A stretch of DNA of 29,494 nt from DATAFT01 sp035544635 (GTDB lineage: Bacteria > Acidobacteriota > Thermoanaerobaculia > Multivoradales > Multivoraceae), in assembly GCA_035544635.1 (NCBI GenBank), contig DATKDQ010000354.1, positions 1 through 29,494 of the forward strand, in the 5' to 3' direction. The stretch's first letter is position 1; the number at the start of each line of letters is the position of its first letter. Position numbers and translations under genes: made by a program. A model generated the notes under the pieces. It saw nothing but the letters and a program-made list of their open reading frames with translations. It made no database searches and was not told the origin of the DNA. This document shows positions 7,391 through 17,934 of the stretch, in pieces.

Positions 7391-7867
7391 ATGCGATCCA
7401 GAGTAGCGATCGGGCTGGTGGCACTGGGCCTGGCCGCCGCAGCGACGGCGCAGGAGACGCGATACCGGATCGACGACCTGGCCTGGATGGCGGGCTCGTG
7501 GGCGACCGTGGAGAACGGCAAGCGGAGCGAGGAGCACTGGACGGGTCCCGCCGGCGGGGTGATGCTCGGTGTTCATCGCGACGTGCGGGGCGCGACCGCG
7601 GCCTTCGAGTTCCTGAGGATCGAGGAGACCGCGGGCGCGGTCACCTATCTCGCGAGCCCTCAGGGCCGCCCGCCGACTCCGTTCGCGCTGATCGAGATCG
7701 CGGAGCAGCGCGCGGTGTTCGCCAACCCGCAGCACGACTTCCCACAGCGCATCCTCTACTGGCGCGAGGGCGACGCCCTGTGCGCGGCCGTCGAAGGCCC
7801 GCTGGACGACGAGCCCGTTCGCCAGGAGTGGTGCTGGAGACCGGGCTCGTTGCGCGGCGGGTCTTGA
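7391..7867 (+). CDS. Exported DUF6265-domain protein
   Basis: 158 residues with a Sec signal peptide (MRSRVAIGLVALGLAAAATA, cleavage probably after AxA). The rest is a single domain with LAWMAGSW, EEHWTGPAGGVMLG, FEFLRIEE and FANPQHDFPQRI, the pattern I recognise as DUF6265, a lipocalin/THAP4-like beta-barrel of unknown function. A very strong Shine-Dalgarno (AAGGAGGTG) lies 6-7 nt upstream of the ATG. It is divergent from the AraC-type regulator and convergent with the ZnuA-like gene, with 10 bp between stops. The family is fairly sure; no biochemical role can be assigned. Confidence 0.85.
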   Translation: MRSRVAIGLVALGLAAAATAQETRYRIDDLAWMAGSWATVENGKRSEEHWTGPAGGVMLGVHRDVRGATAAFEFLRIEETAGAVTYLASPQGRPPTPFALIEIAEQRAVFANPQHDFPQRILYWREGDALCAAVEGPLDDEPVRQEWCWRPGSLRGGS

Positions 7868-7877
7868 GGCGCGGCGG

Positions 7878-8819
7878 TCAGGGAGCGGAGCCGACGCGGT
7901 CAAGAGGCGGGCCGAAGGCCGCCTCCAGGCGCGCGATGTTGTCCATCATGACCGACAGATAGTCGCCGCTCTCCGGGGCGGTGGCGCAGGGGGAGAATAC
8001 GAGGCTCTGGATCCCGCGGCGCTCGAGCTCGACGGCGGTCTCGGCCACCGGCTCCCCCTCCCACACCATGAAGCGAGCGGGATGGCCCTCGAGCTTCTCC
8101 TCGAAGGCCGCCCACGCGAAGTGGCCCGGCACCTCGGACGGATCCCAGTGCAGGGACCGCCCGTTCAGGCCGTAGCGGCGAGCGAGGTACTGGTACACCG
8201 GATGCGAGAAGAGGAGCGGAGTGTCCCCGATGCGCCCGGCGACTGCGGCCAGCCGCTCGTCGAGCTGGTCGAGGTCGCGCCGCAGCGCGATGAGGTTCTC
8301 GGCGAAGCCAGCCGCTCCCTCGGGGCTTGCGGTGGTGAGCGCGTCGGCGACCGCCCGCGCCTGCTCGGCGGCGAGCCCTGGATCGAGCCACAGCGTGGTG
8401 GCGAAGCCGGTGTGTGAATGCTCGCCCATCCCGCCGTGGCTGTGCGTCACCGCCCCCTCGAGCGGCAGCAGCCGGTCGGTGAGCGACGCCGAGGTGTCCA
8501 CCAGGCGTGAGCCGGGGAGGGTCGCCGTCTCCACCCACTTCGCGTACCCCGCGCCGGTGACGAGGATGAGGTCCGCGTCCTGGTACTCCGCGATGGTGCG
8601 GGGGTCGGGAGTCCAATACGCTGGGTCGACGCCGGCGGGAGCGGGGAACACCACCATCACGCGGTCCCCCCCGATGCGCTCGGCGAAGTACCGCAGCGGA
8701 TAGCTGTCGACGAACACCACCAGCCTGCCCGCCGCGTCGCGATGGCGTGTCCGACCCGCCTGCTCCGGGCCCGCGCAGGCGAGCACCGCCACCCCGGCCA
8801 GAGCCGTGGCGAACACCAC
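7878..8819 (-). CDS. ZnuA-like metal-binding lipoprotein with substituted ligands
   Basis: 313 residues from the GTG at 8819. A lipobox V-L-A-C gives a lipidated Cys15. The fold is cluster-9 (ZnuA/TroA-type) ABC substrate-binding protein: VDSYPLRYFAERIGGDRV near the start, a His-rich loop THSHGGMGEHSH (125-136) and FSHPVYQYLARRYGL (His205). Two of the usual metal-binding His are missing: the EPHxW motif reads DPAYW (Ala67), and the DPHxW motif reads ATTLW (Thr142). No ABC ATPase or permease gene is adjacent. The frame continues upstream of 8819 through SDRRRARRPARLG, a good basic n-region, to a CTG at 8862-8864. That CTG overlaps the pcm stop (CTGA) and has AGGAG 5 nt before it, so the true start may be CTG. 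Confidence 0.85.
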   Translation of the reverse strand: MVFATALAGVAVLACAGPEQAGRTRHRDAAGRLVVFVDSYPLRYFAERIGGDRVMVVFPAPAGVDPAYWTPDPRTIAEYQDADLILVTGAGYAKWVETATLPGSRLVDTSASLTDRLLPLEGAVTHSHGGMGEHSHTGFATTLWLDPGLAAEQARAVADALTTASPEGAAGFAENLIALRRDLDQLDERLAAVAGRIGDTPLLFSHPVYQYLARRYGLNGRSLHWDPSEVPGHFAWAAFEEKLEGHPARFMVWEGEPVAETAVELERRGIQSLVFSPCATAPESGDYLSVMMDNIARLEAAFGPPLDRVGSAP

Positions 8820-8860
8820 CGGCCCCAGGCGGGCCGGCCGGCGCGCGCGACGACGATCGC

Positions 8861-9652
8861 TCAGTGACGCTCCTGCGCTTCGCCCGTCATCGGCACGAAA
8901 CGAACCGGGATCACAGCGCGACGCTCGAGCCCCGTCGCCGTCTTCTGCAGCACCGACAGCTCTTGATCGACGTCGCCCACGGGCGCCACCAGGAGGCCGC
9001 CCAGCGCGAGCTGCTCGATCAGGGGGTGCGGGATCTCCCGCGGAGCGGCGGTCAGCATGATGGCGTCGAATGGCGCCTCCTCGGGCCAGCCGCGGTAGCC
9101 GTCGCCAGCGCGCACGTGCACTTGGTCGTACCCGAGCTCGGCCAGCAGAGCGCGCGCCCTCTCGGCGAGCGGCTCGACGATCTCGATGGTGTAGACGCGA
9201 TCGGCCAGCTCGCCGAGCACGGCGGCCTGGTAGCCCGATCCGGTGCCGATCTCGAGCACCTTCTCATCGCCCTCGAGCTCGAGCAGCTCGCTCATCAGGG
9301 CGACGATGTACGGCTGCGAAATGGTCTGCTCGTGGCCGATCGGCAGCGGGTAGTCCTCGTAGGCGCGCGCCTGGAGCTCGTCGGGCACGAAGCGGTGGCG
9401 CTCGACGCGCTCCATCGCCCGCAGCACCCGCTGGTCTGCCACGCCACGGGCGCGGATCTGGGTGCGCACCATCGCCGCGCGCTCCTTCGCATAGTCGTCG
9501 CCGCCGGCGCGCTCGGCGGTCACCTGCGCACCTCGGGCGCACGCCGAGACGACGGGGAGAAGGAGAAGCAGAACCGCCACCGTGAGCCACCACCCACTCG
9601 CCACCCTCCGCGTTCCACCCGACGTCGTCTTCGGTTCGCCGCTTGCTGGCAT
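8861..9652 (-). CDS. pcm: Lipoprotein-type protein-L-isoaspartate O-methyltransferase
   Basis: 263 residues. The enzyme methylates L-isoaspartate in damaged proteins with S-adenosylmethionine, starting their repair. Family hallmarks: MVRTQIRARGV, RFVPDELQARAYEDYPLPIG, QTISQPYIVALM, SAM motif VLEIGTGSGYQAAVLGEL (about 132-149) and LTAAPREIP. The N-terminus is unusual: a basic stretch, hydrophobic WLTVAVLLLLLP and lipobox V-S-A-C (Cys38). The protein is therefore predicted to be exported and lipid-anchored, whereas classic Pcm is cytosolic. The ATG at 9652 overlaps the phosphatase stop by one base (TGATG), so I place the start there. It sits in the partner-switching operon, consistent with a stress-repair role. 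Confidence 0.9.
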   Translation of the reverse strand: MPASGEPKTTSGGTRRVASGWWLTVAVLLLLLPVVSACARGAQVTAERAGGDDYAKERAAMVRTQIRARGVADQRVLRAMERVERHRFVPDELQARAYEDYPLPIGHEQTISQPYIVALMSELLELEGDEKVLEIGTGSGYQAAVLGELADRVYTIEIVEPLAERARALLAELGYDQVHVRAGDGYRGWPEEAPFDAIMLTAAPREIPHPLIEQLALGGLLVAPVGDVDQELSVLQKTATGLERRAVIPVRFVPMTGEAQERH

Positions 9653-11220
9653 CAGTCCTTGCGCCGGAGCAGCACCAGGGTCTGGTCGTCCGACTGGGCG
9701 CTGCCCGCGGCGAACTCCTCCATCGCCGCGTCGATGCGGCGCGCGATCTCCGGCAGCGGCCGCTCGCGGTGGTCGCGGAGCAGCCGCTCGAGGCGGTCCT
9801 GACCGAACTCCTCGTCGGCCGGCGAGGTGCATTCGGTGATCCCGTCGCTGTAGAGGCAGAGCAGATCCCCCGGATGCATGTCCAAGGTCTGGACGCGGTA
9901 GCTGGCGCCGGCGATGAGCCCCACTGGCATGCCGCCGGCGACGAGCTGCACCACCTCACCCGTCGGCCGCACCAGGAGGCCCGGGTTGTGACCGGCGTTG
10001 AAGGAGCGCAGACGGCCGGTCGCGGGCTCGAGCTCGGCCAGGATCAAGGTGATGAACTTGTTGGGGCCCGACGACCGCACGATGTGCTCGTTGAGCCGCG
10101 CGAAGAGCGCCTCACCCACCACCGCACCATCGAACAGCAGACGCAGCGCCGAGTGGAGCGTCGAGACCAGCAGCGCAGCGGCCATCCCCTTCCCGGTGAC
10201 ATCCGCCACCAGAACGCCCAGGCGGTCACCGCCGAGCTCGAGGAAGTCGTAGTAGTCGCCGCCCACCTGCCAGGTGGGCCGGTTCCAGCCGCCGAATTCG
10301 AACCCCGGCAGCCACGGCGTGCCGGTCGGGAGCAGCTGGCGCTGGATGTCGGCCGCGAGCTCCATCTCGCGCTCGAGCCGCTCCTTCTCGACCGCCTGTC
10401 GATGGAGCCGCGCGTTCTCGAGGGCGATCGCGGCCTGGTTCGCGAACAGGCCCAGCGTCCGCCGATCGGAGTCGCGGAAGGGGCCGACGCCCCGCCGGCT
10501 CTCCTTGTCGCCGACCAGGAGCACCCCCTTCACCGCGCCGTCGATCTCGATCCTCACCGCCATGGTGTAGCGCGCGCCGGGCAGGATGTCCTGCTCGCAG
10601 TCGCCGCAGTCCGCGAGCAGCCGTGCGAGCTGCGGGTCATCGCGGTCGAACTGCGGGCGCGCGTCACCCCCGATCGTGCGGCGTAGGCGGAACGACGAGT
10701 CCTCGAGCAGGTAGAGCGCCCCGCGCCTGGCGTCGGAGAGCGACACAGCTCGCAGCAGAATGCCCTCAGCGAGCTCCTCGAGGTTCAGCGTCGAGGCGAT
10801 CGCGAGGCCGACCTCGTACACCGCTTCGAGCTCGACCAGACGGTAGCTCTCCTGGAAGTTCTGCCAGCGCAGCCGCTCGCGCAGCCGGCGGATCTCCTCG
10901 GCCTGGGTGAGCAGGAGGTCGAGAATTCCCGGCTGCGGAGCGTCGCAGGGCCGGCTGTGAAGCACCACCGCGTTGGGAAGATCGAGGCGAAGCAGACCCT
11001 CCTCGGCGGCGGCGCCCTCCTCCTCGGGCAGCTCGATCGCGCCGTAGCTCGCCACCCGGCGGCGCCGCGCGCCGTCCCCGGCGTAGATCCCGGCGGCCTC
11101 GACACCCCGGCTCTGACACCAGAGCCCGAGCAGGCGGTCCACCAGATCCCAGTCTTCGCCGCCGCGGATCCCGGAGAGGATCTCCTGCCAGTCGATCTGG
11201 GCTCGGGTGTCGAGAGTCAC
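9652..11220 (-). CDS. RsbU/SpoIIE-type PP2C serine phosphatase with GAF domain
   Basis: 522 residues. An N-terminal region (1-100) with no domain I recognise precedes a coiled coil (about 103-135), a GAF-type sensor (about 135-270, LNLEELAEGILLRAV to QAAIALENA), a second coiled coil (RLEREMELAADIQRQLLP) and the PP2C/SpoIIE phosphatase (about 300-522). Metal-binding and catalytic motifs are intact: GGDYYD (320-325), ADVTGKG (339-345), SDGITE (458-463) and SDDQT (510-514). It should dephosphorylate the STAS protein encoded 2 bp upstream and so trigger partner switching when the GAF domain senses its signal. Cys205 and Cys208 (DCGDC) in the GAF region might bind metal or sense redox; that is speculation. 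The start is a GTG. Confidence 0.93.
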   Translation of the reverse strand: MTLDTRAQIDWQEILSGIRGGEDWDLVDRLLGLWCQSRGVEAAGIYAGDGARRRRVASYGAIELPEEEGAAAEEGLLRLDLPNAVVLHSRPCDAPQPGILDLLLTQAEEIRRLRERLRWQNFQESYRLVELEAVYEVGLAIASTLNLEELAEGILLRAVSLSDARRGALYLLEDSSFRLRRTIGGDARPQFDRDDPQLARLLADCGDCEQDILPGARYTMAVRIEIDGAVKGVLLVGDKESRRGVGPFRDSDRRTLGLFANQAAIALENARLHRQAVEKERLEREMELAADIQRQLLPTGTPWLPGFEFGGWNRPTWQVGGDYYDFLELGGDRLGVLVADVTGKGMAAALLVSTLHSALRLLFDGAVVGEALFARLNEHIVRSSGPNKFITLILAELEPATGRLRSFNAGHNPGLLVRPTGEVVQLVAGGMPVGLIAGASYRVQTLDMHPGDLLCLYSDGITECTSPADEEFGQDRLERLLRDHRERPLPEIARRIDAAMEEFAAGSAQSDDQTLVLLRRKD

Positions 11221-11222
11221 CG

Positions 11223-11579
11223 TCAGCCGGCGGCGTGTTGCTGAGCCAGCGCCGCCGCCTCGTCGGGATAGATCGTCGTGTACTGCGCGAGGCCCATGAT
11301 GTGGAACGTCTTGTGGATCGTCGGCGTGAGATTGCAGAAGCCGAGACGACCGCCGACCTCGAGCATCTTCTCGATGATCTCGATCAGGATCGAGATGCCG
11401 ATCGAGTTGACGATCTTCGTCTTCTCGAGGTTGAGCACCAGGCTGCGGTAGCCCTCATCGACGAGCTGGTAGGCCACACGAGCGATCTCCTCGCCGCCCT
11501 GGTTGTTGATGTAGCCGTCAGTGTAGATCATGGCGATCCCCTCCCGCCGCTCGACCGTGACCTTCATGTTCTCCGTCAT
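11223..11579 (-). CDS. STAS-domain anti-sigma-factor antagonist (RsbV/SpoIIAA-like)
   Basis: 118 residues, a single STAS domain of normal size. It binds the anti-sigma kinase when unphosphorylated and is inactivated by phosphorylation. The phospho-acceptor region reads EKTKIVNSIGISILIEII; the Ser in NSIG (Ser59) aligns with the Ser of DSxG in RsbV and SpoIIAA, with Asn in place of the usual Asp. I chose the ATG at 11577-11579, not the GTG one codon earlier, because AAGGTGG lies 7 nt upstream of it. It has 13 bp to the kinase gene upstream and 2 bp to the phosphatase downstream, so all three are one transcript. Confidence 0.93.
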   Translation of the reverse strand: MTENMKVTVERREGIAMIYTDGYINNQGGEEIARVAYQLVDEGYRSLVLNLEKTKIVNSIGISILIEIIEKMLEVGGRLGFCNLTPTIHKTFHIMGLAQYTTIYPDEAAALAQQHAAG

Positions 11580-11592
11580 CACCCATCCACCT

Positions 11593-12015
11593 TCAGCGCG
11601 CCTTGCACATCACCACCGTGGTACCGCCGGCTCCCGACTCGATCCGCACCTCGTCCATCAGTCCTTCGATGATCTGGAGGCCCCAGCCCCGCTTGCTCAA
11701 CGCGACCCGCTCCTTGGCCGCGCCGCGATTGGAGGGCGCGAAGCCCACACCCGAGTCTCGCACGGTGATCTGCAGCGCCTCGGGCTCCTTGCGTCCGAGG
11801 ACCGAGAACGTGACCTGGACCTGACGGGGCTGAGCCTGGCTGTGCTCCAACGCGTTGAGACAGGCCTCGATCACCGCCATCTTCACCTCGTCGATCTTGT
11901 CCTGGCTCATGCCCATGGAGCGCGCGATGGCCGACGCCTTCTCGCAGGCCAGGAGCTCCATCTCCGGAGCCATCGGGAAGGTCACCACGACCTCCTTGAG
12001 CACGGAAGGCTTCAT
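11593..12015 (-). CDS. RsbW/SpoIIAB-like anti-sigma-factor serine kinase
   Basis: 140 residues, a stand-alone GHKL ATPase domain, the usual size for this family. The N box is EACLNALEHS (Asn54), G1 is DSGVGF (87-92) and G2 is GWGLQI (110-115). Proteins of this type bind a partner (classically a sigma factor) and phosphorylate a STAS antagonist on Ser. Here the antagonist and its phosphatase are the next two genes. No sigma-factor gene is adjacent, so the final target is either a distant sigma factor or a non-sigma partner. There is no clear Shine-Dalgarno before the ATG at 12015. Confidence 0.92.
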   Translation of the reverse strand: MKPSVLKEVVVTFPMAPEMELLACEKASAIARSMGMSQDKIDEVKMAVIEACLNALEHSQAQPRQVQVTFSVLGRKEPEALQITVRDSGVGFAPSNRGAAKERVALSKRGWGLQIIEGLMDEVRIESGAGGTTVVMCKAR

Positions 12016-12092
12016 GCGCGTTGCCGTCGGAGGCCGGCTCAGCGACGTCGCCCCACTGCGAAGCGGGGCGCAGGGACCCGTCGACGGGCTCC

Positions 12093-12152
12093 GGGCTGGC
12101 CCATGGGCGGGAGGGCGTGGGGGGGCTGGCCCACGGGGGGAAGGGTGTGAGG
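12093..12152. repeat. Tandem repeat, two 30-bp units
   Basis: Units at 12093-12122 and 12123-12152 both start GGGCTGGCCCA and match at 25 of 30 positions. They lie in the 171-bp spacer between the small membrane protein and the anti-sigma kinase gene, where I see no other gene. Confidence 0.75.
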
Positions 12153-12186
12153 GGCCTCGGGATGGACGAGCATCACGACGCCTCGG

Positions 12187-12342
12187 TCAGAGGGCCAGAT
12201 AAAGCTGCGCCAGGTAGATGAGGAACGGAGGGACGCGATCGTCGATCAAGAGCCAAAGGAACGTGAGGATCACGCCGACCGAGATCGCGTTGTCCAGCGA
12301 GACTCGATAGAGCGCGACGGTTCTGCCGATCGATTCTAGCAT
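12187..12342 (-). CDS. Small membrane protein (51 aa), unknown function
   Basis: 51 residues from the ATG at 12342: a short amphipathic N-terminus (MLESIGRTVALYRVSLDN), a hydrophobic helix (AISVGVILTFLWLLI), a polar turn (DDRVPP) and a second hydrophobic segment (FLIYLAQLYLAL) ending at the stop. This looks like one or two inner-membrane helices with little outside the membrane. GGAAGGGGGG lies 4 nt before the ATG, and a sigma-54 promoter with exact spacing ends about 30 bp upstream, which together make translation likely. I do not recognise the family. It precedes the partner-switching operon by 171 bp on the same strand and may share its transcript. Confidence 0.7.
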   Translation of the reverse strand: MLESIGRTVALYRVSLDNAISVGVILTFLWLLIDDRVPPFLIYLAQLYLAL

Positions 12343-12371
12343 GAGACCCCCCTTCCGACCTGGCTTGAAGA

Positions 12372-12386
12372 GCAAGGCCTCTGCCA
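12372..12386 (-). promoter_or_regulatory. Sigma-54 promoter for the small membrane protein (and perhaps the rsb operon)
   Basis: The minus strand reads TGGCAGAGGCCTTGCT, with TGGCA and TTGCT intact and exact -24/-12 spacing. The predicted start is near 12360, about 18 nt before the ATG at 12342 and just ahead of its Shine-Dalgarno. Upstream, AATAAGCGAGTTG (12404-12416, minus) is a partial match to an IHF site, and a dyad lies at 12576-12590. Confidence 0.7.
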
Positions 12387-12575
12387 CTCTGGGAGGTCTA
12401 GGCCAACTCGCTTATTTTTCAGTTGCTTACGTGAGCGAGCTCGGTCTGTGGCGCAACCTGCCCGGGGTGCGAGCGAGACATATTGTCGCGAAACGAGGCG
12501 TGTTAGCCGCCGTTCCACCGGACGAGGGGGCGATCCGCCCTCGACCCGTGGCACATGGGACTTTTTTGCAGATGC

Positions 12576-12590
12576 GGGTCAAAATGTCCC
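12576..12590. promoter_or_regulatory. 15-bp palindrome, candidate upstream activator site
   Basis: GGGTCAAAATGTCCC has symmetric ends of the form GGGnCA-N3-TGnCCC. It lies about 220 bp upstream of the predicted sigma-54 start near 12360, a usual enhancer distance. It also lies inside a longer arrangement in which TGGGAC (12556-12561) and GTCCCA (12586-12591) could pair as a hairpin after the activator gene. The protein that binds it is unknown. Confidence 0.4.
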
Positions 12591-12602
12591 AAGAGAATGG
12601 GC

Positions 12603-14088
<1,486 letters not shown>

Positions 14089-14090
<2 letters not shown>

Positions 14091-14094
14091 TGTA
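14089..14094 (-). promoter_or_regulatory. -10 box overlapping the GAF-AAA+ regulator start
   Basis: TACAAT on the minus strand, sharing bases with the ATG at 14090. If it is used, transcription would begin after that ATG and the GTG at 14079-14081 would be the first codon. The 103 bp up to the uvrA stop hold nothing else recognisable. Confidence 0.45.
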
Positions 14095-14193
14095 CGGCTC
14101 GCCCGCTCGGAGGATGCGCCTCGGCCTTCACGGCCCGGCGGGTGCGCCTGGGTCCTGGAGGGCGGCCGGTCTCGCTCGAGAAACCGGCTCCGC

Positions 14194-17088
<2,895 letters not shown>

Positions 17089-17101
17089 GTCGCAATCAAC
17101 G

Positions 17102-17107
17102 ACTGTA
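17102..17107 (-). promoter_or_regulatory. -10 box of uvrA
   Basis: TACAGT on the minus strand ends 13 nt before the uvrA ATG at 17088, in the 34-bp gap between smpB and uvrA. It implies a 5' UTR of about 6-7 nt. Confidence 0.4.
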
Positions 17108-17122
17108 GCACCGGGCGGCGCC

Positions 17123-17614
17123 TCACTCCGCCCGATCGCCGGCGCGGACCCGCTCGTACTTCCTTGCCTGCTCCATCTCGCGGTCCAGCTCACGGGCGCG
17201 CTCGCTCTCACGCTTGTCGTAGAGCTTCTTGCCCTGGACCAGCGCGATCTCGACCTTGATCCACGATCCACGGGCGAGCACGCGAAGGGGCACGACGGTC
17301 AAGCCGCGCCCCTGCATCTTCCCCGTGAGCCGCTCGATCTCGCGCCGGCGCAGGAGGAGCTTGCGCGCCCGCTCGGGCTCGTGGTTCTGGCGGTTGCCGT
17401 GGCTGTAGGGCCCGATATGGGCGCGGACGAGCCAGGCCTCGCCGTCTCTGAGCTCGACGAAGGAGTCCTTGAGTGTCACCTTGCCCTCACGGGCCGACTT
17501 CACCTCGGTCCCGGCCAGGGCGATGCCTGCCTCGAGCGTCTCGAGGACATGGTAGTGGTGGCGGGCGCGCCGGTTGTGGGCCAGCACCCGCGCCTCTTCG
17601 TTCGGCTTCGCCAT
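17123..17614 (-). CDS. smpB: SsrA-binding protein SmpB
   Basis: 163 residues, normal length. SmpB binds tmRNA and delivers it to ribosomes stalled on broken mRNAs. Family features: NRRARHHYHVLETLEAGIAL, TEVKSAREGKVTLKDSFVEL, NHEPERARKLLLRRREIERL, and the basic C-terminal tail after KKLYDKRE. I set the start at the ATG at 17612-17614, which gives the standard MAKPNEEARVLAHNRRA; the frame is open further upstream, but that part is Ala/Arg-rich and not conserved-looking. A TATCCT box lies 9 nt upstream and there is no Shine-Dalgarno. The ssrA gene itself is not in this window. Confidence 0.96.
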   Translation of the reverse strand: MAKPNEEARVLAHNRRARHHYHVLETLEAGIALAGTEVKSAREGKVTLKDSFVELRDGEAWLVRAHIGPYSHGNRQNHEPERARKLLLRRREIERLTGKMQGRGLTVVPLRVLARGSWIKVEIALVQGKKLYDKRESERARELDREMEQARKYERVRAGDRAE

Positions 17615-17785
17615 GGCCCGCCAAGGATACGCCGCCGCCGCCGCCGCGCCGGCAACGGCACGCCCCGAGAGAACGGCGGAGAGGCACGGCCCCGCCGCTC
17701 GAGGCCAGGTCCGCTGACGGTGGGAGCCGGGTGCGCGGAGAGCCGCAGCCGCCGCGAGCGAGTGTCGAGGCGGAAATGATCCACG

Positions 17786-17807
17786 GGTGTCTCGTTTGTG
17801 ACACACC
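17786..17807. promoter_or_regulatory. 22-bp dyad, candidate activator site for lpxC
   Basis: The arms GGTGTCTC and GACACACC match at 7 of 8 positions around 6 nt. The core is TGTC-N8-GACA. E. coli GlrR sites are described as TGTC-N10-GACA, so the half-sites agree but the spacing is 2 bp shorter. The centre is about 135 bp upstream of the predicted sigma-54 start of lpxC, a normal enhancer position. Confidence 0.5.
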
Positions 17808-17904
17808 AGGCGACGACGTCGTTGGGCGATCGCGACTCGCCAGGAAGTGCGCAAGTCACAGTATGAGAATAGTTTGCAGGACAGATCCGGGACCGGCTCC
17901 GCAG

Positions 17905-17920
17905 TGGCACGGAGCGTGCT
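17905..17920 (+). promoter_or_regulatory. Candidate sigma-54 promoter of lpxC
   Basis: TGGCACGGAGCGTGCT matches TGGCACG-N4-TTGCW at all defined positions but one (G for the first T), with exact GG-N10-GC spacing. The predicted start is near 17931, only about 4 nt before the lpxC ATG at 17935. Confidence 0.65.
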
Positions 17921-17934
17921 CACAGCCCTCTTCG

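Larger units (their letters stand above)
17615..17934. other. smpB-lpxC divergent intergenic region (320 bp)
   Basis: No credible gene. Contents in order: a candidate -10 for smpB (TATCCT on the minus strand, 17624-17629), a (GCC)n run at about 17631-17645, an activator-site-like dyad at 17786-17807, an AT-richer patch near 17855-17880 and a sigma-54 promoter at 17905-17920 facing lpxC. Confidence 0.7.

Noticed and set aside
12549..12570. TGGCAC followed by TTTTTTGCA, resembling a plus-strand sigma-54 promoter
   Set aside because: From TGGCAC the GC is too far away, and from the later TGGGAC it is one base too close; no gene starts downstream on the plus strand.
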